Source: Palaemon carinicauda (Eukaryota; Arthropoda; Malacostraca; Decapoda; Palaemonidae). Taken from it: DNA of 64,000 bases. A program made the translations under genes and the position numbers. The stretch lies in assembly GCF_036898095.1 (NCBI RefSeq), contig NC_090746.1:59802419-59866418 (forward strand), given 5' to 3'. A model generated the notes under the pieces. That model was given only the letters and a program-made list of their open reading frames with translations. It was not told the origin of the DNA and searched no databases. This document shows positions 55,713-64,000 of this stretch, piece after piece; the first letter of the stretch is position 1, and every line of letters begins with the position of its first letter.

Positions 55713-55978
55713 TTGAGCCCAAAAAACACATTTTTTATTTATTATTTCCTTATAATTATCTTTTTTACATGCTTCTTACATATTATGCAGTAATGTTATT
55801 GTTATGTGTAATTATGTGTAGCCATTTATTAAGAATTTATTATGGGTTTTTAGGCTGAGGAACGAATTAAATGAATTACCATGTATTCTTATGGGAAAAT
55901 ACGTTTCTACATCCGAACATTTTCTACATCCGAAGTTGGTTCTGGAACGGATTAAATTCGTATGTAGAGGTACCACTG

Positions 55979-56934
55979 TACATGAATTAAACGTTTAGGC
56001 CAACTGCTGGGATCCTTGAGGATCATTTAGCACTTCTTACAACTACTCGAGAAATAAGTTTTTATAGACAGAATTTTAATTTTCTGATCCAACAATGCCC
56101 ATGATAGCCTTCAGTGTTATCCAGAATTATAACGAGGCTAAAGTGGGTGGAGCCTCATGAAGTCATCATTCTGACGATAATCATTGGTGAAAGTTTAAAG
56201 CAAAATGCAGTACCGGGTATTTTTTTTTTTTTTTACAGTAAATAGATCGGTAGATAGACAATAAATAAAAATTGCTTGACATTGGATGTAGCAGTTATCA
56301 AATCAAGCTTGTCTACTACGTTTTTGAAAATTACCAACTATTCCCTACACCTTGTCAGTCTGATTGTGAGCTATAAAGTAGACTGTAATTTCTTAGGAAA
56401 CTTCTTTTGGGAGTTAGACAAATAATTGAAGTGTTTTTGTATTTATTAACATACTGTATTTTGTTCGTTTGTTCATTATGACAATTCTCAGTGGAGAGGT
56501 TTCAGAGTTCATAAAGGTGTACTGCTTTGCTTTTATTTACACTTTTGTGTTATTGTTGGCAGAGGTATAGCCTTCGTTACGTATAACCAATCATCGATCG
56601 AGAAAGAGAGAAGAAATGCCGTCATAAGTTACGTAACGAGTGCGTTCGAAACCTTTTCTCTGAGTAAGTTGGCCCGTCTTCAAAAATCGTCACTTTTACT
56701 TAATAAAGTACCAAATTTATTCAACCTACGTAATGCAGAATATAGTCAAAATTTATGTGTGGATATAATGTGCATTCTGAATAAGCGTTATATTTATGAA
56801 ATTCATAGAAAAAAAGTTATTGCGAAAAAACCGTGTTACAGAGGCCCTGAATCTCATAGTAGTTCCAAGATTTTTACTATTTGCAGCTTATGAGTGTTCT
56901 TTATTCATTTTAAGATAATATCTCTTCTTTCCAG
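55979..56934 (+). other. Upstream region of DUSP12 with candidate 5' non-coding exon
   Basis: The sequence TTTCTCTGA|GTAAGT at 56663 is a good donor and the next acceptor is at 56934 (tttccag), so a 5' UTR exon ending at 56663 is plausible. A repeat arm at 56826-56864 (reverse complement of 44156-44194) lies in this putative intron. No TATA box or defined start was assigned. Confidence 0.45.
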
Positions 56935-57050
56935 ATTGGTTTTAGTGTCCCTGCAAATCAAACTGTGTAAACTCCAAACTATGGAGGATGAAGAGGATTT
57001 ATTGCCTGAAATGGCTGATCTTAGCAAAATTGAAGAAGGACTCTACTTAG
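56935..57050 (+). CDS. DUSP12: DUSP12 coding exon 1 (5' UTR to 56980, ATG at 56981)
   Basis: The exon opens after tttccag and carries ATG at 56981. The 70 coding nt give MEDEEDLLPEMADLSKIEEG and LYL, ending in phase 1 at a gtgagt donor. I(E/Q)EGLYLG at the start of the phosphatase domain is typical for DUSP12. An in-frame earlier Met is not seen in this exon. The protein, YVH1-type dual-specificity phosphatase 12, acts in ribosome 60S maturation and stress responses in other eukaryotes. Confidence 0.85.
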
Positions 57051-57606
57051 GTGAGTCATCTTAGAATCTGCTATTTCCAACAATCCAGCAAAACCTTCAC
57101 ACGCATACAAATTTTATACTTTACACGTCGATTTATCACAGACCATAGCTGCAGGATTGTACTACCTGACCACCCATGTTGTTAGAAGATAGTTTAACTT
57201 TTCAGAAAGGGTTTTTCTTACAATGGTGGAAATTACAGATTGATTAAACAAATTGACCGGTTTATCATAAAGAGACAAACTGGAACAGACATAACCTGAA
57301 ATGTGGAGTGCAATGCATACTAGAGGTTAGGGAAGGAATTGAGATCAGTAATACTGTAATTTATACGTAGATTAACTTGTTTGAGAAGACAATAGGTAAA
57401 GTCTATTATTCCCACATGTAACCAAATGGGATAAAGTAGCTCTTGAAGGATTTAAGTGGTTTAAAGTAGTAAACATTCATAAATTTGATTCTAAGGGGGT
57501 ACTGTTATTTAGAGTTATTTTCTCTTTTCTGCTCTAGCAATATTTGATTTTTTGCTGATATTAAGTCATTTTATCCTTTACTCATTCATAATAAATATCA
57601 TTGCAG

Positions 57607-57738
57607 GAAACATAACTGCTGCTCTGGATACTGAAACACTGAAAAAATATCGCATCTCACACATTCTCACTGTGGATTCAAAGCCTCTTCCTACAAATAT
57701 CACTTATATTCCAGGAATGAATTTTTTGTATATTGAAG
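57607..57738 (+). CDS. DUSP12: DUSP12 coding exon 2
   Basis: After ttgcag at 57606, 132 nt join in frame as LYL-G-NITAALDTETLKKYRISH then ILTVDSKPLP...MNFLYIE. The ITHILTVDS-type strand is the conserved beta strand of the phosphatase core. It ends at a gtaagt donor in phase 1. The next intron (57739-60690) holds element B3. Confidence 0.88.
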
Positions 57739-58405
57739 GTAAGTTTTGAGTCTTTTCTATATTATACATGGTACACATCATTATCTACAGTATGATATTT
57801 TAACAAGGCACCATATGGTGATAATTTTCCTCATTTATTGCAAATGAGGTAATGTATTTGTGTTTATTGGAATGGAGTGCTGTACAGTACCTTTATACAC
57901 TTGGTAAATATTATGTACTGATCGAAATGAATACTACAGTAATTGTCCAAATATGCCAATTCAAACTCTCCCATAAATACTAACTTGTTTTAAAAGAATC
58001 AAATGATAAATCTAGTTTCAGATGTTAGTGAAATAGTGCTACATTTGCAGATTAATTCATGGGAGTTGAAACAGCGAGTAGTATGCTATTGGCTTAATAT
58101 TTGAATGACGTCATGGGTAAATGAGGCAAGCGTAGGTGAACTCATTTCTAACCCAAATGTTTCTCTATATGCAATTGTCAGAATTAGTGTCATTAAAATG
58201 AACAGGTTGAAAACTAATGAATGAGAAGGAATTTTTATCTACTTTGACACCTTCTAAGCCAGATCTTTAATTGTTCCATAACTGGAATACAAACCAATGC
58301 TATTTATTAGGGGTATTACTTTCAGCTGAAAGGACGTGCCATTAGAATTTAGTGAGGGTTAACTACCCATCCGCTCTGTAACCGACAACCCAGATCATCT
58401 GTTAA

Positions 58406-58779
58406 GCGTCCCCCCTGGACCAGGTTGCCGCTAACGTACCGTCACGCTTTTTTTCCCCTGAGCGGTCAATTTCACTAATGATAATTTTTCAAAGTTAATA
58501 TCATTTCTTTATGCTTATAATTCATATTTATAGTTAAAAGTAGGGATATTAATTAAATGGTGGAGTAAAAAAAACAATTAATACTACTATTATTTCATTT
58601 CAAATGGCTACATAATACTGAATTTTCTAATGGGTTCTTTTTATCTTCAATTGTAAATCTTACCCCTGGATAAGCAACAAAAGCAAGGGACAAGTCTCCC
58701 CTCTCTCTCTCTCTCTATATCATTTCCTGTATAGTTTTCAAATATGTTCATCATACATTTGTACATTATTTATCCACTT

Positions 58780-58872
<93 letters not shown>

Positions 58873-59402
58873 CGTTTCCTTTCCTATATAGTTTTGTGAA
58901 ATCTTGTTGTCCAGTCATTCGGTAATGAGAAGTCATTTTCGCTTTCGGCATCGAAAGAAAACTTTGTTTCTTCAATATACTCTTCACTGGAGGATTCAGA
59001 ACTAGTGCTCTCATTATCAAACAGGTTATCATTATCAAATTCCTCAACAAGAATATCATTTATTTCATCTAAAGAAATAACCTTCCTCTTTAGACCGTTC
59101 ATTGCAAAAGGAACAACAAACAACCTTTTCCACATGAACGCCCAAAGCGCACCGAGAGGGAACCAGTTTTCTATCATCAAGCTACCTTCAGAAAAATAGT
59201 TGCTAGACATCATATAAGTTTCTATTTACAGCCCCCATATGCTGAGAGTGTTGCCAAGTGGTGATCCTATACTTACTATATGAGTAAACGTTATATCACG
59301 AGACTGACGGCTTGAAAAAGGCAATTAAAGTCATGAACGAAATTTGCAGTTGAAGGCGGTACCGAGTAGATCGTGGTGAACGGTCTATCACGTGGGTGAC
59401 GC
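58406..59402 (-). mobile_element. ~1-kb TTAA-flanked element, probably piggyBac-type, nested in B3
   Basis: TTAA occurs at 58402-58405 and 59403-59406. The element starts GCGTCCCCCC and, on the other strand, GCGTCACCCA, so the first five bases are inverted repeats and weaker similarity continues. Removing it rejoins B3 sequence at one TTAA. A (CT)n tract (58783-58870) and a minus-strand acidic frame lie inside. The catalytic domain is absent, so it is non-autonomous. Confidence 0.65.
58884..59213 (-). pseudogene. Acidic N-terminal transposase-like fragment in the TTAA element
   Basis: The frame contains MNGLKRKVISLDEINDILVE followed by EFDNDNLFDNESTSSESSSE. A short basic start with an EI..IL helix and then a Ser/Asp/Glu-rich acidic stretch is usual at the N-terminus of piggyBac transposases. 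The DDE domain does not follow. Family assignment relies on composition and the TTAA ends. Confidence 0.45.
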
Positions 59403-59412
59403 TTAACAGGTT

Positions 59413-59659
59413 AATGTGTTTGAGGCGCTACCTAAAGAGAACAGCAGCAGCTCGGCCCAGAGTGACCTCACTTTTCGTTAGCATGGGCAGAATCAAGAGG
59501 AGGATCACGAAAAATACGATTTCTGCATGGATTCGCAGGGTCATTGACCTTGCTCTGAATCCCGATCCTACCCCCGCCCACTACCTGCCAGACGTGACAC
59601 ACAGGAACCTCGATACGTTCTGCATTGGTCCTGTGGTGGCTGCACAACAGCTGGTTTAA
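59413..59659 (+). pseudogene. Recombinase C-terminal fragment of B3
   Basis: Reads LRRYLKRTAAARPRVTSLFV, MGRIKRRITKNTISAWIRRV and ends VVAAQQLV and a stop. The B1 equivalent is FLKKTAVALPRVPSLFISMGR. The HxxR box region is degraded. The 5' rest of the element was removed by a large internal deletion. Confidence 0.7.
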
Positions 59660-60690
59660 TACCTCAAGCTCCTCATTGTACAAGTAGCAGAAGATTAAGG
59701 TCATAGGTTACCCAGGTTTTAGTCTGAATGAATGAAAAGGAATGTCTGGCTCTTTTCCTTTTGTCATCCTCCCCTCCCTTGGAGAAATCAGCATCCTGGG
59801 TCCTTTGCACAAGCTGACCTCAAATCACTGCAGGTAAGCCATTGCTCCCTTGTGTAACCTAGGATTGTCTCAATACTGTTGCGTCTCCATACCTTGGCGA
59901 GGTGGTATTAGAAATGTCTCGGTCTCCTCGGTTATTTCTCGGAATAACTTATACTTTGACAGTCACATTGCTAGTACTTCATCACACACAGCTTGCGTAG
60001 GCCGCAAACCATGCTTAGCAGGTTTAGCGAGGTGTTAGGGTCTCATTTGCGCACTAGCCTGCACAATAGGGAGTACCCCAGGTAAGGCCAAAAAGCCAGA
60101 TTGGCAGGGACATCCATCCTCCTAATGGGTAAGTCACCCCTAGTAAATAGCATTGGTTTGTATTCCAGTTACAGAACAAATGATAAATTTGGAAGTAATT
60201 TGTATTTTTCCCAACGATACAAACCTTAGCTATTTGTACATACTTGCCCGTCAACCGTGTCCCCCGAGTCCTACCTCCAAGCAAAGTGAATCTCGGTCAC
60301 AGGTGTGCGAGTGAGGAGTGTAGCTAGCTACCCCCCCCCCCCCTAACTAGAGGGATAGGTAGTTAACCCTCACAAAATTCTAATGGCTTGTCCTTTCAGC
60401 TTCGCCAAAAGTAATACCCCTAATAAATAGCTAAGGTTTGCATCGTTAGGAAAAATACAAATTACTGTACTTCCAAATGTGTTCTTTTCCTGACAGACAG
60501 TTGATTTAATTGAGAAGATTGTATATCCAATTGAGTTAAAATTTTAATATTTACTTGTATTCTATCAAATTCTTTGAAATAAATTCAATTCAATGATATC
60601 CACATGTCTAGTATTTGTGGTTTTCTTGAAAATGTATTAGTTAAAAACCTTTTGTCATTTTAGGGCAGTTATTTATCTGTTTAATTGCAG

Positions 60691-60787
60691 TGGATGACAT
60701 GGAAAATGAAGATCTTCTGGCACATTTTGAAGAAGCAAATGCATTCATAGAAGATGGCCAACTAAAAGGCAATGTTCTTGTTCATTG
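60691..60787 (+). CDS. DUSP12: DUSP12 coding exon 3 (general-acid loop, first half of active site)
   Basis: 97 nt after ttaattgcag give VDDMENEDLLAHFEEANAFI and EDGQLKGNVLVH, then TG of the catalytic Cys codon before gtaaat. The Asp in VDD is in the position of the general acid. VLVH leads into the HCx5R signature, and the Cys codon TG|T is split by this intron. Confidence 0.9.
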
Positions 60788-60893
60788 GTAAATATATTCT
60801 TGTTATTGTTTTGAGCTTATTGTAATTATTTTGGTACTACTGTATTCTTTTTAAGAATTGGAAAATTTACTTAAAATTCATACTACTGTATTA

Positions 60894-61209
60894 TAGAAGG
60901 TGCTCAACTTACAAACTTAATAGGTTCCAAGAAGCTGTTATAAGTCGAATTGTTCGTAAGTTGACTTTTGTTAAATTTTGTCCTAGGGTAGCCCTAACCT
61001 GAATCCCATGTCCTTGATTTCTAGCTACAAAAGTCATCAAATAGTCGGGTTTCAATGAAATAGATATCAGGGTATTACAAATGTCATTTTGGTTACTGTA
61101 TTAAATGATATAATATTGTTTCATTACAGTATTTCTTTATCATATCTTTGTTATTTTCAGTTGGATTTGTGTTTGTATCCCTGAATGTTTGTAAGTTGGG
61201 GACCTTCTG
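60894..61209. mobile_element. pogo-type MITE in a DUSP12 intron
   Basis: The ends are TAGAAGGTGCTCAACTTACA and, reversed from 61209, CAGAAGGTCCCCAACTTACA, with TA on both outer sides (60892-60893 and 61210-61211). An inner repeat TAAGTCGAATTGTTCGTAAG lies close to the left end. 316 bp, non-coding. Confidence 0.8.
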
Positions 61210-61376
61210 TATTACAAAATTTTTCTCTCTGAGATGTAGCTTTATATTGTTAAGTATATCTCACTTTTGGCCTATTCCATTTATTAAAAAGGAAAAAAAT
61301 TATATTAAGAAAAATGATTGTTACTATAAATGAAAGTTGATCAGTTCTTTTCATAATACATTTTATAAATTTTCAG

Positions 61377-61463
61377 TTTCTTCGGAGTTTCAAGAAGTAC
61401 AACATTAGTTATATCATATCTTATGAAAAAACACAAGCTAACACTCGATGAGGCTTTTCAGAG
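61377..61463 (+). CDS. DUSP12: DUSP12 coding exon 4 (second half of active site)
   Basis: Following tttcag, T completes the Cys codon and the exon reads FFGVSRSTTLVISYLMKKHK then LTLDEAFQ. The active-site loop is thus HCFFGVSRS, which satisfies HCx5R(S/T). The common DUSP12 loop is HCHAGVSRS, so two loop residues differ. The gtaagt donor splits an Arg codon. Confidence 0.9.
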
Positions 61464-61509
61464 GTAAGTTTCTGATGCAAGGCTATGCTTCAATAACTTT
61501 ACTGGTAAT

Positions 61510-61864
61510 TACCTCCGCCAACGAAATTGGAAGGAGGTTATGTTTTACCCCCTGTTTGTGTGCTTGTTAGTGAACATATTTCTGGCCACAATTTTAATCG
61601 TAGAGTAATGAATCTTGCAGGGATTATCCGTTATGTAAAAAGCTGGAAAGGATTAAATTTTGGAAGGTCACGGTCAAGCAAAATATCCAATTCACATAAT
61701 CAGCTATAAGTTTGGACATCATTGTCACAGAAACTTTAAGCTTGGTTTATATTTGAGTGCATGAAAATCCATGTCAATTAATATATGTTGAGATCAAAGG
61801 TCAAGGTCGAGAAATAAGCTGCCACAGCAGCAGAGGTTTGCACTCTACTGAGTGCCCCTCTAGT
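61510..61864. repeat. SINE/MITE-like dispersed repeat
   Basis: Begins ACCTCCGCCAACGAAATTGG, contains TCTGGCCACAATTTTAATCG, GAATCTTGCAGGGATTATCC and GGTCAAGGTCGAG, and ends near GAGGTTTGCACTCTACTGAG. It matches a repeat that I recall as widespread in marine invertebrate genomes; the class is uncertain. It lies just after DUSP12 exon 4. Confidence 0.6.
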
Positions 61865-63369
61865 TAGTGCTTTAATGCTTGTATCCTCAAGTTCATGCGT
61901 TTTTAATGTAATTATCATGCTTTACTGATACAGTAATTAAAGTGATTAATTTTAATGTTTTATTTTTTATTGATATTCAGTACCTTTCTGATAGGGTCTG
62001 CGGAAGAGGTTTTTTTTATAGGTACCTATTATTGCGTTTACTATCTTTTCCCCATTTCTTGGGCTTCTAAATCCCTACCTTCCAGTCAATTCCCTACTTT
62101 GGGTTTAGAAAAACATACACAGTAGAAGATTAATGTTTTGTCAATTGCAATAATAAAGTCTTGGTCGTAGAAAACTGTAACTTAGATGAATATCAAGAAT
62201 TTATCTTATTTGTGAATTCCGTTATATTGGTCCTGCAAGTACAAAATACTGTAGTGTTATTATTATTACCAAATGGTTTGATTCTGTTTAAAGAACTTGA
62301 AATTCCTGTATTGTCTTATATAGCTTTTTTAGAATTTTCAGTTTCATAGCTTTTACAAGTAAATTTAAAAGAAAAATAAGTTTTTTGTAATGAAAAAACA
62401 TTAATTTTAAACAACAAGTTAGTCTAAATGCCTAGTTTTCCTCTTTATCACATTTGAATTAATACCACTAAAAAACTTCCTGAAATTAATGCATGGTTTA
62501 TAAAAAAAAAGACGTCACTTTGAGCTTGAAATTAAAGCAGTCCTTTGACGGAATAGTTTGATTATAATTATAACCTTTATATACTTTACAATATTTTCAC
62601 TCAAGCATAGATTAGATTTAATAAGTAATGTAAAGAAAAATTAAATTTATTTACTGTTATTCTGACAGTTGATCCTTTGTGATAGTTGGCAAGCACGGTA
62701 CAAAGTACCTTTCTGTACAACGATAGCTAAAAATTCCATTTCCAATCTCTAGCACACTGAACACAATAGGTTATTATTTTTATTCAAAACAATCAATACA
62801 TATTTTTAAATGCTTTAGTGTTATTTTGTCATAAATGATAATTTATTGGGTACAGAAGTTTGCAACATAATTCAGTCAGTCAGTATTTTTTCCCAATATT
62901 TCAGTTAAAAATTTATGACTAAAGTAATGTAATATACCCATTGAGATACTACCGCTAGGGAGTTATTGGGTCCTTTGACTGGCCAGACAGTATTACATTG
63001 GATCCCTTTCTCTGGTTATGGCTCATTTTGTCTTTGCCTACACATACACAAATAGTCTGGCTTATTCTTTCAACATTCTCCTCTGTCCTCATACTCCTGA
63101 CAACACTGAGATTACCAAACAGTTCCTCTTTGCTCAAGGGGTTAACTACGGCAGTGTAATTTTTCAGTGGCTAGTTTCTTCTTGGTAAGGGTCGAAGAGA
63201 CTCTTTAGCTATGGTAAGCAGCTCTTCTAGGAGAAGGACACTCCAAAATCAAACCATTGTTCTCTAGTCTTGGGTAGTGCCAAAGGCTCTGTACCATGGC
63301 CTTCCACTGTCTAGGATTAGAGTTTTCTTGCTTGAGGGTACACTCGGGCACACTGTTCTATGTTATTTC
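61865..63369 (+). other. DUSP12 intron sequence
   Basis: AT-rich, no supported coding or RNA feature. Confidence 0.6.
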
Positions 63370-63539
63370 TCCTGTTTTTTTAAGTTTTTACACTTCATAT
63401 ATGAAAGATCTAATTTAATGCTGTTACTGTTCTTGGTATATTTTATTTTGATTGTTTATTACTTATCTTGAAGTTTTTTATTTCCTTGTTTCCTTTCCTC
63501 ACTGGGGTATTTTTTCCCATTGGGGTTATAGCTTGATTT

Positions 63540-63592
<53 letters not shown>
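63370..63592 (+). repeat. LINE 3' untranslated end, copy 3, with (AAT)n tail
   Basis: TTCATATATGAAAG, ATTACTTATCTTG and TTTCCTCACTGGGGTATTTT followed by GGGGTTATAGCTT and (TAA)n at 63541-63592. Same family as 31056 and 35487. It is entirely non-coding here. Confidence 0.8.
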
Positions 63593-63775
63593 CAAGAACA
63601 GATGTAAATAATTTTCCTCTTGATTCAAGTACATACTACTATAATCATTTAAAAAAAAAAGGAAAAAAAAAATCAATATTTAAATATCAGTAGTCTATTT
63701 CTCAAAAACAAAACGTTTCCAGATAAATTTCTTAATTGGTAAGCTAATATCTTAGTTTTTTTTTTCTTTTGTTAG

Positions 63776-63942
63776 GGTGAAATCTAAAAGGCGCTGTGTA
63801 GGTCCAAATTCAGGCTTCTTGAAGCAGCTTTTAGTTTATCAAAATATGCAATGGAATGTTATTGAGGATAACATACAATATAGATTGTACAGATTAGCTG
63901 GGGCTGCCTTTTCTCTAAGATCAGCATTTTCAGTTACTAAAG
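63776..63942 (+). CDS. DUSP12: DUSP12 coding exon 5
   Basis: After ttgttag, 167 nt complete Arg and encode VKSKRRCVGPNSGFLKQLLV...YRLYRLAG...AFSVTKG. N.GF..QL..Y is the usual end of the phosphatase fold in this family, followed by the YRL(Q)K linker. Ends in phase 1 at gtaagt. The C-terminal zinc-binding domain characteristic of DUSP12 must lie beyond the window. Confidence 0.88.
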
Positions 63943-64000
63943 GTAAGTTAAATTTTCTATTTGTTTGATCAGATTTCTTTGGTGATTTTTTTCATAATGA

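Larger units (their letters stand above)
46966..55726 (-). mobile_element. Apparently intact DIRS-like retrotransposon E
   Basis: The 8.8-kb element has 345-bp inverted repeats (47011-47355 and 55368-55712), an ICR at 47428-47526, and three overlapping long frames on the minus strand: Gag (53074-51125), RT-RNase H-methyltransferase-like (51441-49246) and tyrosine recombinase (within 51082-48314). No stop or frameshift interrupts any domain. The part of the repeats that encodes 81 residues gives the same peptide at both ends. It sits inside a Tigger remnant. No target duplication is expected for DIRS, and none is seen. Confidence 0.93.
45404..55978 (+). mobile_element. pogo/Tigger-type DNA transposon remnant, split by DIRS element E
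   Basis: The terminal inverted repeats are CAGTGGAACCTCTACAC at 45404 and, on the other strand from 55978, CAGTGGTACCTCTACATACG. TA dinucleotides flank both ends. Inner motifs ACATCCGAA occur near both ends. A transposase remnant lies at 45654-46040, followed by a foldback. Element E occupies 46966-55726, so the Tigger remnant itself is about 1.8 kb. Confidence 0.82.
58271..60480 (+). mobile_element. DIRS-like element B3, internally deleted, in a DUSP12 intron
   Basis: The left end TTCCATAACTGGAATACAAA (58274) and the 3' side (60130-60480), with the ICR at about 60145-60235 and the inverted end GTTAACCCTCACAAAATTCT, are of the B group, closest to B1. Only the C-terminal recombinase piece remains. 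Another element (58406-59402) is inserted in it. Orientation is the same as DUSP12. Confidence 0.85.

Noticed and set aside
58766..59059. Minus-strand frame ending in (RE)n
   Set aside because: The tail is the translated (CT)n microsatellite.
1..64000. CRISPR array, prophage or bacterial operon
   Set aside because: No spaced direct repeats with unique spacers and no prokaryotic gene organisation; the tandem arrays lack spacers, and host genes contain introns.

Overview
The window is eukaryotic nuclear DNA, most likely from a decapod crustacean or close relative. Its genes carry spliceosomal introns, long (CT/GA)n microsatellites are frequent, and DIRS-type tyrosine-recombinase retrotransposons, which are known to be abundant in decapods, make up more than half of the sequence. 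The taxon is an inference; no species-diagnostic locus was seen.

Two host genes frame the window. At the left edge are two minus-strand exons of WDR59, the GATOR2 WD40 protein (2116-2254 and 2968-3017). At the right edge are five plus-strand coding exons of DUSP12/YVH1, a dual-specificity phosphatase (56935-63942), whose catalytic Cys codon is split by an intron. In the middle (31.8-32.7 kb) lies a small two-exon THAP zinc-finger gene on the minus strand, facing a plus-strand first exon of unknown family; the pair is bracketed by a short inverted repeat.

The rest is nested mobile DNA. At least seven DIRS-like elements or fragments, in four sequence groups here called B, C, D and E, can be delimited by their inverted ends and by the internal complementary region (ICR), which is the reverse complement of left end plus right end: D1 (1-2077, gag part only), B1 (3491-~7450), C1 (7651-14297, inserted 20 bp inside the end of B2), B2 (7630-22795 including C1), D2 (24270-30763, inserted in one copy of a tandem duplication whose other copy is the empty site), C2 (38098-43666, with two related 5' ends in tandem), E (46966-55726) and B3 (58271-60480, in a DUSP12 intron). 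Only E looks intact. It has three long open frames (Gag, RT-RNase H-methyltransferase-like segment, tyrosine recombinase), all recognisable catalytic residues, and 345-bp terminal repeats that appear identical where they could be compared. E sits inside a degraded pogo/Tigger DNA transposon (45404-55978). B3 contains a ~1 kb element with TTAA duplications, probably piggyBac-type.

Other repeats include three copies of one LINE family with (AAT)n tails, an RTE-like LINE remnant, a LINE C-terminal zinc-knuckle remnant, a pogo-type MITE, a SINE-like repeat, and minisatellites with 34/35-, 16- and 30-bp units that lie at the corresponding place inside three different DIRS elements. A full-length 5S rRNA-like sequence (17141-17250) is embedded in the reverse-transcriptase region of B2. 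No bacterial-type operon, CRISPR array or defence locus is present.
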